DNA of 64,000 nt from Candidatus Tisiphia endosymbiont of Melanophora roralis (GCF_964026575.1 NZ_OZ032161.1:1302001-1366000), one strand, 5' to 3'; positions 27,455 through 37,480 are shown, counted from the stretch's first letter. Notes: generated from the sequence alone by a model not told the origin. Made by a program: numbers and translations.

Positions 27455-28288
27455 ATGCAAAAAATAATTGATTTACATAATATCAAAATTGGTAATACCC
27501 TACCATTTGTGTTTATTGCTGGACCTTGTCAAATAGAAAATCTAGATCATGCATTATTTATGGCTGACAAGCTTGTGACCCTTACTGCTAAACTTAACAT
27601 ACCCTTTATCTATAAATCTTCATTCGATAAAGCCAATAGAACTTCAATAAATGGTATCCGGGGTAGCGGTCTTGAGAAAGGGCTGGAAATTTTATCTAAA
27701 GTAAAAACAGCCTTTAACTGCCCTATTCTTACTGACGTTCATACAGAGAATCAGTGTGCTAAAGTTGCTGAAATTGTTGATATAATCCAAATCCCTGCCT
27801 TCTTATGTAGACAAACAGATTTGCTGCATGCTGCAGCTATGACTAATAAGGTTGTTAATGTTAAAAAAGGTCAGTTTCTTGCCCCTTGGGATATGAAGAA
27901 TGTGTATGCTAAACTTGAAGCGTTTGGTGCAAAGAATATCATGCTTACCGAACGGGGTGCATGTTTTGGTTACAACACACTAGTATCGGATATGCGTAGT
28001 TTGCCAATTATGGCAGAAACTAAGACTCCTGTAATTTTTGATGCCACCCATTCAGTTCAGCAACCAGGTGGCATAGGCAACAGTAGTGGTGGCGAAAGAA
28101 AATATGTTGAAATATTAGCAAGGGCAGCTGTTAGCGTTGGAGTAGCAGGCATTTTTATGGAAGTTCACCAAGACCCAGATAATGCCCCAAGTGACGGACC
28201 TTGTATGATCAAGCTGGATGATTTAGAACCTATATTGGTTAGGTTAAAGAGCTATGATGAGCTAACTAAAGCAATATTTAAGATATAA
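27455..28288 (+). CDS. kdsA: 3-deoxy-D-manno-octulosonate 8-phosphate synthase
   Basis: 277-aa enzyme condensing arabinose-5-phosphate with PEP to give Kdo-8-phosphate. IAGPCQIEN near residue 21, [12 protein letters not shown] near 52, GSGLEKGL near 68 and [17 protein letters not shown] near 235 are family signatures. The arabinose-5-phosphate is made by KdsD (8659). Length is standard. Confidence 0.97.
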   Translation: MQKIIDLHNIKIGNTLPFVFIAGPCQIENLDHALFMADKLVTLTAKLNIPFIYKSSFDKANRTSINGIRGSGLEKGLEILSKVKTAFNCPILTDVHTENQCAKVAEIVDIIQIPAFLCRQTDLLHAAAMTNKVVNVKKGQFLAPWDMKNVYAKLEAFGAKNIMLTERGACFGYNTLVSDMRSLPIMAETKTPVIFDATHSVQQPGGIGNSSGGERKYVEILARAAVSVGVAGIFMEVHQDPDNAPSDGPCMIKLDDLEPILVRLKSYDELTKAIFKI

Positions 28289-28351
28289 CATAACCTCAAG
28301 TATTTATGTAAGACATCGGTTTAATAGCCTAGGGTGTCCCTGCACCCATAG

Positions 28352-28478
28352 TATACTCAAATGATTTGAAGAATTGGATTCGAAAATGAATGGTGAGCAA
28401 GCGGAGCGTACATATAGTACGTGAGCATGCGAATCCATGATATTTTCAAAAAACAATTTTTCAAAGCAGAAGAGTATA
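28352..28478. repeat. 127-bp imperfect palindromic repeat, second copy
   Basis: Same length and ends as 3635-3761 (TATACTCAAATGATTTG ... AGAAGAGTATA), with a few substitutions. Just upstream lies the separate fragment CGGTTTAATAGCCTAGGGTG, which recurs at the right edge of the window. Confidence 0.85.
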
Positions 28479-28482
28479 CCTA

Positions 28483-28850
28483 CATTTTTCTATAATCGTC
28501 ATAGCAAGGCTCTTTAGATGCTCTAGGTAAACAGCGAAGCTGTTTTTTTAGAGTAACGCTTCGCGTATCCTGGCACAACTGTTGAAAGTTAAAAAACCGT
28601 CATCGCGATGAGCTTTGTAAGCCCTAAACCGTCTATTAGCGAGGAGTCGCTGTAAGCGACGACGTGGCAATCTTGTGAAGAAGAGCTTACTTCATGAGAT
28701 CGCCACGGCGTCTATCGACGCCTCGCGATGACGATTTTTTAACTTTCAACAGTTGTGCGTATCCTAGATTGCCGCGTCGCCGCTTTTTCGCGACTCCTCG
28801 CTAATAGACGCTCGGAAGACCTCTTAACAGCAGCAGCATAAAAAATGGTA
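28483..28850. repeat. CGTCATAGCAAGG palindromic element split by a MITE
   Basis: Left part (CTACATTTTTCTATAATCG, CAGCGAAGCTGTTTTTTT) and right part (GATTGCCGCGTCGCCGC, CTCGCTAATAGACG) match the uninterrupted element at 49848. The MITE at 28574 lies between, flanked by CGTATCCTGG and CGTATCCTAG. Confidence 0.8.
28574..28757. repeat. MITE-like element with 10-bp target duplication (copy 4)
   Basis: Ends CACAACTGTTGAAAGTTAAA and TTTAACTTTCAACAGTTGTG. Flanking 10-mers CGTATCCTGG / CGTATCCTAG (28564-28573, 28758-28767) match at 9 of 10 positions. The empty site is seen at about 49946 (CGTATCTTGG), which supports insertion rather than chance. Confidence 0.88.
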
Positions 28851-28977
28851 CTATGCTGTAATTTATACAACAAGATTAGAAGATATTGCATCTTTTTAAA
28901 AATAAAAAATAGTAAATGCTTTAAACAGTCGAAATTTTAGTTTAAAATGACTTTAGAATTAAAATATTGTGGTTCTT

Positions 28978-29700
28978 ATGGAAGATATTAACTATTGGGA
29001 TAATTCAAAATACCAGTATTGTGCATATGCTGAGAGGTTGCTTAGGGAGTTAATTTTGCTAAATAAAAAAGTAAAGCAACCAATAGACATGTATGAAGTC
29101 AAAAAAGGCATCTACTATGCTAAAAAATATCATGGTAGTCAAATGAGGCAGTCCGGCGAGCCATATTACTCGCATCCAATAGAGGTGGCTTATATGGTTG
29201 CCCAGTACACAGCCCTAGAAATTCCACGATTGTTTAGAACCGACATTATTGTGACTGCGTTACTACACGACACCATTGAAGATACACCACTTACCGAAAA
29301 GATGATTGCCTATATTTTTGGCAGTCAAGTGGCTAGTCAAGTGCAAGACTTAACTAGGGTTAAACCTCATGGCAAGATTAGCTCGGCAGAAACACTAGAT
29401 TTATTAATTCAGCAAAAAAAACATGATGTAGCACTGATTAAACTTTTTGATCGGATTCATAATTTAGAAACTGTTGGTGTAAAATCTCCTGAAAAAATTA
29501 AGAAGATTATAGAAGAGACTTTTAAAAGTTTTATAACTGTCAGCATGTATTGTGGAACAACACAACTAGAAAACATATTAACTGCTTTATGTTACAAACA
29601 TTTATCAATTACTGAATCCCCATTAGATCCTATAAAAATTAGCCGACATAAATACCAGCTTCCTTCTCTAACTTCTGAAAATGACGCAAAGCAAAAGTAG
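28978..29700 (+). CDS. SpoT-like HD-domain (p)ppGpp hydrolase
   Basis: 240 aa from ATG 28978; GTG 28969 would add three residues. Metal-binding HD signature: KYHGSQMRQSGEPYYSHPIEVA near residue 47, ALLHDTIEDTPL near 93 and the distal IKLFDRIHNLETV near 157. Synthetase, TGS and ACT domains are missing, so this is a hydrolase-only module, complementing the synthetase-only gene at 15386. Its 3' end overlaps the convergent MFS gene by about 60 bp. Confidence 0.87.
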   Translation: MEDINYWDNSKYQYCAYAERLLRELILLNKKVKQPIDMYEVKKGIYYAKKYHGSQMRQSGEPYYSHPIEVAYMVAQYTALEIPRLFRTDIIVTALLHDTIEDTPLTEKMIAYIFGSQVASQVQDLTRVKPHGKISSAETLDLLIQQKKHDVALIKLFDRIHNLETVGVKSPEKIKKIIEETFKSFITVSMYCGTTQLENILTALCYKHLSITESPLDPIKISRHKYQLPSLTSENDAKQK

Positions 29701-30982
29701 AACCTATAATTATTGGAATCATAATAATTAACAATCCCCAATGACCAAAATATTTTGTTAAAAATAAAATGCCAAAAGAAGTAATAATATACATCAAAGC
29801 ACGTGATGTAGCATATATCATACTGTTATAAGTATAACGTTTAAAAACTGGAAAATATTTAAAAAATATCGAAACAGCTGGTCCAATATCAGGAGCAACT
29901 AGTACAAGTAAAGTTTGAAATAAAAATAAGTAAAATGGCTCAGTTATATTGTTTAAAATACAAGAGGAAAATAGCGTAAAAATAGAAAATATCACTAATT
30001 GCACTTTTAGAATCTTCAATGGATATATCCTATAACTTAAATAACTTACAAATAATTTAGCAGCTAATTGTATCATTGAGATAAGAAAATTTTGATGTAT
30101 TACTTGTTCTGCACTATAGCCGAAAGAATTTTTTAGGAGAGTGCCACAATGCACATAAGTAAAATAAAAACATACTGGCCAAACACAATTTAGTATAAAT
30201 GAATATAGCACTGATTTTTGATTAACTGTTTCATTAACAATTGGGTCATTAGCAAGTTCTTTTATATCAAAATTAGCTTTTTCATATTTCCTTTTTAGTC
30301 TAAGTTTTGCATTAACAAAATCAGCTGTTTCTTTAAGAGTTGTTCTAGCCACCCCGCCAACCAAAGCAATTATTGCCCCAATCCAAAAAGCAATACGCCA
30401 ATTAAAACCATAAGATGTAACAAGCGAAGCAATACCTAAAGCAGCTGTTGTACCAATAACAGAAGCAACGGCAACGAAAGCTACTACTGGATATTGTACT
30501 GGTGGTTTTGTACTTTCTGTTAAGTAAAGTTCTGCTCCTACTAGTTCACCTACTGACGACATGCCCTGTACTACACGGCATACGGTAATTAATATAGAAG
30601 CGGTAATGCCAATTTGAGCATAAGTTGGAACATTGGCCATTATGATACATGAAATTGCCATCATAAAAGTGGTAATAATAACCGTTGCTTTACGTCCCGC
30701 TCTATCCCCGATATAACCAAAAATCAATGCACCAATTGGCCGAAAAACAAAAGTAGAACAAAAGGCAAAAGCTGTCAGTAAAGATGCAGCAAAAGCTTCA
30801 TATTTAGGAAAAAACAACTCATTTAGTAATACAGCTAAATGTACATAAAGCATCAAATCAAAATATTCAAGGAATGTTCCTACTGACAGCAATCCTACCG
30901 CTTCTTTCTGTTCTCTTGTTAAACTTCTTTGTTCTTGCTGATACTCTAACATTATTTGTATTTGCCTCGCATTTGCGTTCAT
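29639..30982 (-). CDS. MFS transporter, ProP-like
   Basis: 447 aa with about 12 hydrophobic segments. FRPIGALIFGYIGDRAGRKATV near residue 77 is the metabolite:H+ symporter motif (G-x-x-x-D-R-x-G-R-K), and VCRVVQGMSSVGELVGAELYLTE near 131 is the ProP-family signature. Rickettsiae carry several ProP homologues, usually proposed to import compatible solutes or host metabolites; substrate unknown. Convergent and slightly overlapping with the hydrolase gene. Confidence 0.85.
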   Translation of the reverse strand: MNANARQIQIMLEYQQEQRSLTREQKEAVGLLSVGTFLEYFDLMLYVHLAVLLNELFFPKYEAFAASLLTAFAFCSTFVFRPIGALIFGYIGDRAGRKATVIITTFMMAISCIIMANVPTYAQIGITASILITVCRVVQGMSSVGELVGAELYLTESTKPPVQYPVVAFVAVASVIGTTAALGIASLVTSYGFNWRIAFWIGAIIALVGGVARTTLKETADFVNAKLRLKRKYEKANFDIKELANDPIVNETVNQKSVLYSFILNCVWPVCFYFTYVHCGTLLKNSFGYSAEQVIHQNFLISMIQLAAKLFVSYLSYRIYPLKILKVQLVIFSIFTLFSSCILNNITEPFYLFLFQTLLVLVAPDIGPAVSIFFKYFPVFKRYTYNSMIYATSRALMYIITSFGILFLTKYFGHWGLLIIMIPIIIGSTFALRHFQKLEKEAGIYVG

Positions 30983-31016
30983 TGAAATATATTTATGAGG
31001 GAGTAAATTATACTAC

Positions 31017-31826
31017 TCATTGGAGTTTTCTCCCCCAAGATTGAAACACCCCACCTGCACTTTGTATAACCGTCTTATCTTGAATAATCTGATCCATTTC
31101 TTTTAGCATCTTTTCTATTTCTAAATTATTGATCAACTTATGCTTAATAAAATGTTCTTTTTCTTCTAACAGAGATAATTTTAATAATAATTTTTCTTCA
31201 GCCCCATTAAAAACTGGTTGATGAAAATCAAATTTTACATCTGTTAATTGAAGACTACACAAAGTATTAAATAGCTTTATACCATAAGAATAATCTACAC
31301 TAAGTCTTTTTTCAATTTTATGTAATAATTCTTTATATTGTTCTATTGAACGAGCATATGGATAATTAAATATGGCTTTATAATCATGCTCTTCACATGC
31401 AATAGTTCCGCCTAGCTTTAATAAACTTAACATATTATTTAAGGCTTTTTGAGGATGTGTTAGATGTATGAGTACAAACCTACAATATACGAGATCATAT
31501 TGCTCATTACCCTGATAATCTTGTATATCTGCAACTTGGTATTCAACAATATCGATGTTTTTACTACTTAACTTACTTTTAGTAAGCTCTATCTGTTTCT
31601 GGCTTATATCTAGGCATAATAGTTTGCCATCTTGTCCAATTTTCTGATATATTACATCAATAGACTCCCCCGATCCACAACCAATAATCGCTACTTTCAT
31701 ACTAGGACGAAGTTCTAACCTGTCTAATAGAATATTAGTATATTTACCATATATTTTATTCAGAATACTAAGCCTATAATCCGTTTCATTGCCAGTTGCC
31801 AAAATATAGCTATTCTTTTTTCCCAT
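31017..31826 (-). CDS. Class I SAM-dependent methyltransferase
   Basis: 269 aa. AdoMet motif I is VAIIGCGSGESIDVI near residue 45, then LLCLDISQKQIEL near 68 and YDLVYCRFVLIHLTHPQKAL near 111. The C-terminal third is variable and helix-rich. The substrate cannot be told from sequence. It stands 34 bp downstream of the MFS gene on the same strand and might share its transcript. Confidence 0.8.
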   Translation of the reverse strand: MGKKNSYILATGNETDYRLSILNKIYGKYTNILLDRLELRPSMKVAIIGCGSGESIDVIYQKIGQDGKLLCLDISQKQIELTKSKLSSKNIDIVEYQVADIQDYQGNEQYDLVYCRFVLIHLTHPQKALNNMLSLLKLGGTIACEEHDYKAIFNYPYARSIEQYKELLHKIEKRLSVDYSYGIKLFNTLCSLQLTDVKFDFHQPVFNGAEEKLLLKLSLLEEKEHFIKHKLINNLEIEKMLKEMDQIIQDKTVIQSAGGVFQSWGRKLQ

Positions 31827-32063
31827 TATATTTTATATATCTATTTTTTAGTAAATATATTGCTGATTTGGTTTATTGATAGCAAGAGAAAATAATATAG
31901 AAAATTGAAATAATAAATTCTTGGTTGTAACAATATCACTAGTTCTCAATAGAATCTGAAAATTTTATTTCACAAATTAATTACTATTTTTTTTGCTAAT
32001 ATGCTTAGTGATTATTAGTAAATATGCTACAATGCGGTGAATTCAAGTAATTTATTACATTTT

Positions 32064-33416
32064 ATGTTTCAAACATTAACTCAAAATCTAACGAAAATTT
32101 TTGATCGTATCAAAAGAAGTGGTACTTTATCGGAGTCCCAAATAAACGATACTATGCGTGATATTAGGATTGCCCTTCTTGAAGCAGATGTTGCACTACC
32201 GGTAGTTAAGGATTTTATTGCTGAAGTAACATTAAAAGCTACAGGGCAGGAAGTCATAAAATCAGTAGCCCCAGGGCAGATGATAGTAAAGATTGTCCAT
32301 AATGAGTTAATCAATATATTATCCTCATCTCTAGATGAAAGTAGTTTACAGCTTAAATCTGAACCGCCGGTAAATATTTTAATGGTTGGTCTACAAGGCA
32401 GTGGAAAAACTACAGCAAGTGCCAAATTAGCACTTAGGCTAAAAAATCAAAATAAAAAGGTACTTTTAGTCTCTCTTGATATTTATAGACCAGGTGCTCA
32501 AGAACAGTTAACTATCCTTGGTAAATCTATAGGGGTAGATTGTTTAACTATTGTCCCCAACCATACTCCTATAGATATTACGAAAAGAGCTTTACACGAG
32601 TCAAAATTATCTGCCTATGATGTCGTTATTTATGATACAGCAGGTAGGTCGCAAATCGATGATGAGATGATGAAAGAAGCATCAAATATAAAAAATTTAA
32701 TAGATCCAAAAGAGATAATTTTGGTGGTTGATGCAATGACTGGGCAAGATTCGGTACTTATAGCCAGCAATTTTGATCAAAAATTAGGGATTACCGGCGT
32801 AATTTTATCCTGCATTGATGGCGATGCCAAAGGTGGGGCGGCTCTAAGCATTAAACATGTTACCAAGAAACCTATTAAGTTCTTAAGCGCTGGCGAGAAA
32901 TTGACAACTCTAGAATTATTTGACCCAGAACGCATAGCTTCAAGAATATTAGATATGGGAGATATCATCTCCTTCGTTGAAAAAGCAGCAAGCATAATAG
33001 ACAATCAAGAGGCAGAAAGAGCGGCTGCTAGACTTAAAAAGGGTAAATTTGATTTGGAAGATTATCTAACGCAAATGAGGAGTATAAAGAAACTAGGTGG
33101 ATTCAGCAGTATGATGAGTATGTTGCCTGGTATTAATAAAATTATCGATAAAGTCGATCAATCGAAATTAAGTGGCAAATTAATAGACCACCAAGAAGCA
33201 ATAATTTTATCTATGACCCCAAAAGAACGAAAAAACCCAGATTTGCTAAATGCCTCACGTCGAAAACGTATCGCTGAAGGCTCTGGAACATCAGTCCAAA
33301 AAGTGAATAGTCTATTGAAGCAATTTAAACAAATAAGTGGTTTCATGAAAAAGGCAAGCAATATGAATCCCAAAAGCCTAATGCGTAGTGGTATAGGCAA
33401 CTTATTTAAATTATGA
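32064..33416 (+). CDS. ffh: Signal recognition particle protein Ffh
   Basis: 450 aa from ATG 32064; an upstream GTG at 32037 is less likely. NG GTPase domain: GLQGSGKTTASAKLA near residue 107, VSLDIYRPGAQEQL near 137, YDTAGRSQID near 188 and SCIDGDAKGGAALS near 245. A Met-rich M domain from about 325 binds 4.5S RNA and signal sequences. No 4.5S RNA gene was seen nearby. Confidence 0.97.
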   Translation: MFQTLTQNLTKIFDRIKRSGTLSESQINDTMRDIRIALLEADVALPVVKDFIAEVTLKATGQEVIKSVAPGQMIVKIVHNELINILSSSLDESSLQLKSEPPVNILMVGLQGSGKTTASAKLALRLKNQNKKVLLVSLDIYRPGAQEQLTILGKSIGVDCLTIVPNHTPIDITKRALHESKLSAYDVVIYDTAGRSQIDDEMMKEASNIKNLIDPKEIILVVDAMTGQDSVLIASNFDQKLGITGVILSCIDGDAKGGAALSIKHVTKKPIKFLSAGEKLTTLELFDPERIASRILDMGDIISFVEKAASIIDNQEAERAAARLKKGKFDLEDYLTQMRSIKKLGGFSSMMSMLPGINKIIDKVDQSKLSGKLIDHQEAIILSMTPKERKNPDLLNASRRKRIAEGSGTSVQKVNSLLKQFKQISGFMKKASNMNPKSLMRSGIGNLFKL

Positions 33417-33445
33417 TAACCTGAATTAGCATAACTGGAGATTAA

Positions 33446-34510
33446 ATGCTTAGCAAGGTATATAACGATCTTATTTTACAGATTAAAGCTAATAAATATG
33501 ATTTTCTAAGGTTTGATCTGATTAAGCAAGATGCCATAAAGGATCTCGCAGCTCAGCTTGCTTTAAAATATGATATTGTGGTAGTTATAGGTTTTGGTGC
33601 GTCTTCTCTAAATGTTAGAGCATTATTAAGTATAAAGGCAGTAGCTACTAAAAGGCTAATATATCTTGATAGTTTAGATCAGTTGGAAATTGATGAGAAA
33701 CTGGCATTAGTTGATTTAAGTAAAGCCGTCTTTTTCTCATTGAGTAAATCTGGGAACACAAATGAAACCTATTTATTAACTAAGTATGTTTTAGAAGTTT
33801 TACACGTTCCCCCTCAAAATATTTATGTAATAGTACCGTTTAGTAATAATTTATTACGTAATTTAGCAGAGTCTTTTGGTACAAATTGTCTAGAACATGA
33901 TAACATTCGTAGTGGAAGATTTGGCGTAATTTCTAATGCATCTTTGCTCCCAACCGCAGTTGCAGGAGTTGATGTACATAAAGTCGTACTAGCTGCTTCA
34001 AAAAAAATATCAGATATTATTCTTGATGGATTTAATATTTGTGAGATAGCGGAGTATTACCTTAATCAATATTCTTTAAATAGACATATGTTAGTTATGT
34101 TTAATTATTGTTATCAATTAGATGGTCTATGTAGATGGCAACAACAGATTATAGCTGAATCACTTGGTAAGAATGGTTTTGGTATAACTCCTATAATAGC
34201 AAAAGGAACATTTGATCAACACAGTCAATTGCAGCTTTATTTAGAAGGTCCGGATGATAAATTTTATCAAGTTATTACTAACAAAGCAAGCTCAGATATT
34301 GAAATAGCTCTAGCTGCTCATGCTAATAATATATATAATGCATTAGGTCAAGTCAAACGACCAGTAATGCTAGAGAATTTTGTACATATCGATGAACAGG
34401 TAATTGTAGATCAAATTATTCACGTAATGTTGAGTACTATCCTAATTGCAAATCACCTAAAAATCGATCCATTCAACCAGCCATCTGTGGATGAATATAA
34501 GAAGGTATAA
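33446..34510 (+). CDS. Glucose-6-phosphate isomerase-like protein, short
   Basis: 354 aa, well below the usual 450-550. PGI features are clear: VVIGFGASSLNVRALLSI near residue 46, the SIS-type FFSLSKSGNTNETYLL near 93, GRFGVISNASLLPTAVAGVD near 155 and AESLGKNGFGITPIIAKGTFDQHSQLQLYLEGP near 243. The N-terminal extension is missing and the C-terminal region is compact. Either a minimal PGI or a related aldose-ketose isomerase. It follows ffh after 29 bp. Confidence 0.75.
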   Translation: MLSKVYNDLILQIKANKYDFLRFDLIKQDAIKDLAAQLALKYDIVVVIGFGASSLNVRALLSIKAVATKRLIYLDSLDQLEIDEKLALVDLSKAVFFSLSKSGNTNETYLLTKYVLEVLHVPPQNIYVIVPFSNNLLRNLAESFGTNCLEHDNIRSGRFGVISNASLLPTAVAGVDVHKVVLAASKKISDIILDGFNICEIAEYYLNQYSLNRHMLVMFNYCYQLDGLCRWQQQIIAESLGKNGFGITPIIAKGTFDQHSQLQLYLEGPDDKFYQVITNKASSDIEIALAAHANNIYNALGQVKRPVMLENFVHIDEQVIVDQIIHVMLSTILIANHLKIDPFNQPSVDEYKKV

Positions 34511-34515
34511 CAAAC

Positions 34516-35268
34516 CTATTTCGCATCAGGAAGATCTGCAAGTGCTGAATTAAACAATATAGAAAGATTTTTCTTATCCACTTTGTCATTATCAGAAAAA
34601 CTAGCAATAGTGGTGTCAATCATATCACTAGACAGTCCTACCGAGTGTGTCCATAGTACCCTACCAGTTGGTACATCAAGAATAGCTAATCTAACTCGCG
34701 AAAATTCTGATGGGTCTAAATTGACTCTACCAGTTATACATCCCTTCAAAATCTCTGTACAAAAATCCTTAGTTACTGCACCAGATGTTTTACTCTCCGC
34801 ATAGAAATTCATTACAACTAATAAATCAGCTCCAGCTTTCTCACCAAGATCAACTGCAGAAGAAATTTTTTCATCAATAGAATATGCCGCATCCTCTTTC
34901 CAAGCTCCACTAGCATAGAGTATATTTAGAGTTTCATCAAAATTATCCTTAATGTCAACGACGTATTTTGACAGTTTGTTAGTACCAATTTCTGTTCTAG
35001 AGAAAAGTTTAATATTATACCCTTTGTCCTGCATTTTGGTTATGAATGTATCTACAATATTTTCTTCAAGGCGATCCTCATAACTATAAACTCTCGTTTT
35101 TTTGTTAAAAGCATCAATTTGATTTACTTCAACTATTGGTGGTAAAAGCAAAACAATTTTGGACTTAGTTAGTGATTGCGAATAATCAGGTGCAGATCTA
35201 ACAAAAGTCGTCTTAGTACAAGCCGATGTAGAAAAAAACAGTAAAATTATAAAGAAAATTCTGACCAT
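34516..35268 (-). CDS. Predicted lipoprotein of unknown function
   Basis: 250 aa with a short signal and lipobox FFSTSAC (Cys at about residue 17). The remainder looks like a soluble periplasmic domain (KIVLLLPPIVEVN, AGADLLVVMNFYAES, RVRLAILDVPTGRVLWTHSVG), a pattern seen in proteins that aid surface-structure assembly. I cannot name a family. It follows the glycine-zipper lipoprotein gene after 16 bp on the same strand, so probably co-transcribed. Confidence 0.65.
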   Translation of the reverse strand: MVRIFFIILLFFSTSACTKTTFVRSAPDYSQSLTKSKIVLLLPPIVEVNQIDAFNKKTRVYSYEDRLEENIVDTFITKMQDKGYNIKLFSRTEIGTNKLSKYVVDIKDNFDETLNILYASGAWKEDAAYSIDEKISSAVDLGEKAGADLLVVMNFYAESKTSGAVTKDFCTEILKGCITGRVNLDPSEFSRVRLAILDVPTGRVLWTHSVGLSSDMIDTTIASFSDNDKVDKKNLSILFNSALADLPDAK

Positions 35269-35284
35269 TAACTATGTATTTTTA

Positions 35285-35836
35285 TTAATTTTTATATGTA
35301 GCTGGAATGAGTCTAGATCTCTTCTCAGAAAGAATAACTAGAACATCTTGCCCCTCATTTATCACAGGATTAGTTTTATCTTCTCTAGCCTGCACAATGG
35401 TGATAATACCTGTTGCACGTACAGCTGCTATAGCATTTCTTAGAAGTCTGCTACCTTCGTAATAATCGTCTTTCAAATTCGATCTATTAACCTGTACGAT
35501 ATATTCTGTACCTTTTGATGCCCCCAAAGCAGATTGCATTATTGCACCAGTAACACCTCCAACAATAGCACCACCAACAATTATAGCCGCGTTATTAGTT
35601 CCGCTAGCAGCAACCGCCCCACCAGCGACAGCACCAGTTAGACCACCAACTGCATTATCACCAAGTCTTTCATCCTCTGTGATTTTGATATCTCTTTTGG
35701 CAAGAAGCTTTCCTTCCAATACAATATTTAATGTTGAATCACTAGTATATGTATTTGCCGCAAGATTCCGACCACAACTAGAAATAGTAGAAGCAATTAT
35801 AAGAATCAAAAAAGTATATAAAAGTTTTTTAATCAT
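35285..35836 (-). CDS. Glycine-zipper lipoprotein (SlyB-like)
   Basis: 183 aa. Lipobox ASTISSCG gives a lipidated Cys near residue 21. A small-residue stretch [36 protein letters not shown] (about 65-100) is a Gly-zipper, and EYIVQVN follows. This layout resembles SlyB/Pcp outer-membrane lipoproteins. First gene of a two-lipoprotein unit. Role in envelope integrity is inferred. Confidence 0.75.
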   Translation of the reverse strand: MIKKLLYTFLILIIASTISSCGRNLAANTYTSDSTLNIVLEGKLLAKRDIKITEDERLGDNAVGGLTGAVAGGAVAASGTNNAAIIVGGAIVGGVTGAIMQSALGASKGTEYIVQVNRSNLKDDYYEGSRLLRNAIAAVRATGIITIVQAREDKTNPVINEGQDVLVILSEKRSRLIPATYKN

Positions 35837-35877
35837 AAAATTATTATTTTTATATTGCTAATAAAATTTAAGAATAG

Positions 35878-36022
35878 ACTTCTTTCGAAACTCGCTTATG
35901 CTGAGAGATTTGAAGGAGACGCGGAACGCAGAACCGCAGCGTACTCTAATGTACGTGAGGATTCGAGTACCGCATCGACGTACAAATCACCAGCAGAAGT
36001 AGAGTTTCGAAAGAAGTCTAAT
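35878..36022. repeat. RPE1 palindromic element
   Basis: Inverted ends GACTTCTTTCGAAACTC and GAGTTTCGAAAGAAGTC. The plus-strand frame reads the characteristic RPE1 peptide ([19 protein letters not shown], then [11 protein letters not shown]). Intergenic here and not a real gene, though RPE1 elements are often found in frame inside Rickettsia genes. Confidence 0.9.
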
Positions 36023-36084
36023 GAATTAATAAGTAAGATTATACTAAATGTACAAAGATACATGCAATAAATTACTATCTCCAG

Positions 36085-36230
36085 TTGCCAATTAAACTGA
36101 ATAATTTTTGAGGAATTTTTAGGAAAAATGTAGCTGAATACCGCAAGCAGTACGCAGATGTATGTGAGAAACGGAAGCAAATTTTGACGACAAAATTACC
36201 ACAAAGAATCCGTTCACAACACTATCATTA
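36085..36230. repeat. Diverged RPE1-like element
   Basis: AATACCGCAAGCAGTACGCA and TGTGAGAAACGGAAGCAAAT, then TTTTGACGACAAAATTACCA follow the layout of the element at 6631, with drift. No gene seen. Confidence 0.6.
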
Positions 36231-36296
36231 CTTTGATGACAAAACTACTTCTAAGTTGTATTTCTAAATTGCACGCAACAATTGCACGCAACAATA

Positions 36297-36625
36297 GACC
36301 TCTTACAAAATTCTCTTCTGCGGAATTTGCAGGAGAGCCTAAACCTCACAACTGTTGAAAGTTAGTAAATACAGCTTCTCTATACGTCTATTAGCGAGGA
36401 GACCGTAAGGCCGACGAAGCAATCCAGTAACATCATTTATCTATAGATTGTTTCCTAGATTGCTTCGCTTACGCTCGCTAATAGACGCTGTGGTATAGGT
36501 ATTTGTAAACTTTCAACAGTTATGGCCGAAACCTTAACCCGCAAGCAGTATAACAAATATACGTGAGGATTTGAGTCTAATCCCAACGCCCAAATTACCA
36601 GCAAAAGTAGAATGATCCAAGAGGT
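36297..36625. repeat. RPE1-like element interrupted by a MITE
   Basis: Left half AGACCTCTTACAAAATTC and right half (CCGCAAGCAG, ATACGTGAGGATTTGAG, ACCAGCAAAAGTAGAATG, CCAAGAGGTTT) belong to one palindromic element. The MITE at 36347 lies between them. Confidence 0.7.
36347..36524. repeat. MITE-like element with 10-bp target duplication (copy 5)
   Basis: Ends CACAACTGTTGAAAGTTAGT and GTAAACTTTCAACAGTTATG. Flanks GCCTAAACCT / GCCGAAACCT (36337-36346, 36525-36534) match at 9 of 10 positions. Inside it uses the GCTAATAGACG variant. Confidence 0.82.
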
Positions 36626-36758
36626 TTAATACCATTTCCCAAAATTAAATTGCTACTCGGAGTACGAGTGTCGGCTACCTTCGCGTACAACTAGGTATGT
36701 GAGGAGCGGAGATCATGAAGTACGACGACGTGATGATTAATTTTCGGAAATGGTATAA
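36626..36758. repeat. Palindromic element next to rplT
   Basis: Ends TTAATACCATTTCCCAAAAT and TAATTTTCGGAAATGGTATA are inverted. The inner part has GCGTACAACTAGGTATGTG. It lies just past the rplT stop (minus strand). Confidence 0.7.
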
Positions 36759-36763
36759 TAAGT

Positions 36764-37120
36764 CTATTGCAGATGAGTCTTTACCTGCACCACTATATCT
36801 GCAAAACCTTGTGGGTTGTTAACTGCCAATTCAGCTAGCACCTTGCGATCGATATCTATGGCAGCTTTTTTCAGCCCACCCATAAACTGTGAATATACTA
36901 AATCATGCTCGCGTACTGCTGCATTGATTCTTTGTATCCAAAGCCCTCTAAAATCACGCTTACGATTTCTACGATCTCTATAAGCATATTGTAGAGCTTT
37001 TTCAACTTTTTCAATTGCTACCCTAAAGCAATTATTCGATCTTCCCCTATAACCTTTAGCAAGTTTGAGAATTTTTTTATGACGATTTTTTGAAACTTTT
37101 CCTGATTTTACTCGTGACAT
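36764..37120 (-). CDS. rplT: Ribosomal protein bL20
   Basis: 118 aa of normal length. [25 protein letters not shown] at the N-terminus is the long basic tail that binds 23S rRNA, and [26 protein letters not shown] near 60 is diagnostic. It follows rpmI by 27 bp, as usual; infC is not adjacent here. Confidence 0.98.
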   Translation of the reverse strand: MSRVKSGKVSKNRHKKILKLAKGYRGRSNNCFRVAIEKVEKALQYAYRDRRNRKRDFRGLWIQRINAAVREHDLVYSQFMGGLKKAAIDIDRKVLAELAVNNPQGFADIVVQVKTHLQ

Positions 37121-37147
37121 ATCTCACCTATTTCCTTATTTAAATTA

Positions 37148-37351
37148 TTAAATTCCATATGGAAGAAAGAATTTTTTCAAGTTCTTTGCATCTTGATCGC
37201 AGAGAATTGTTGTTCCTCTAAGGTTACGAAGCTGAGATTTTGTACGACGTCGCATAAAGTGCTTTTTTCCAGCTTGAGTGGCACAGACTTTGCCAGTAGC
37301 AGTAAGCTTAAAGCGCTTTTTTACCGCTGATTTTGTTTTTAATTTAGGCAT
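37148..37351 (-). CDS. rpmI: Ribosomal protein bL35
   Basis: 67-aa basic protein. [21 protein letters not shown] and [17 protein letters not shown] are typical bL35 sequence. Paired with rplT on the same strand. Confidence 0.97.
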   Translation of the reverse strand: MPKLKTKSAVKKRFKLTATGKVCATQAGKKHFMRRRTKSQLRNLRGTTILCDQDAKNLKKFFLPYGI

Positions 37352-37480
37352 TATAATTCCTTTATTTGGTATTTTAAGATCAGTCTAGCAAAAACTAGGC
37401 ATACCAAAGCCACGTTGCTAATAGACGTAAGTATAATATTTTTAAGCATTATTGCAAGTCAATTTTGCAAATATTTTGGC

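Noticed and set aside
35855-36070. 71-aa reading frame between the lipoprotein gene and rplT
   Set aside because: The translated core is the RPE1 palindromic-element peptide; there is no RBS and the frame ends in repeat sequence.
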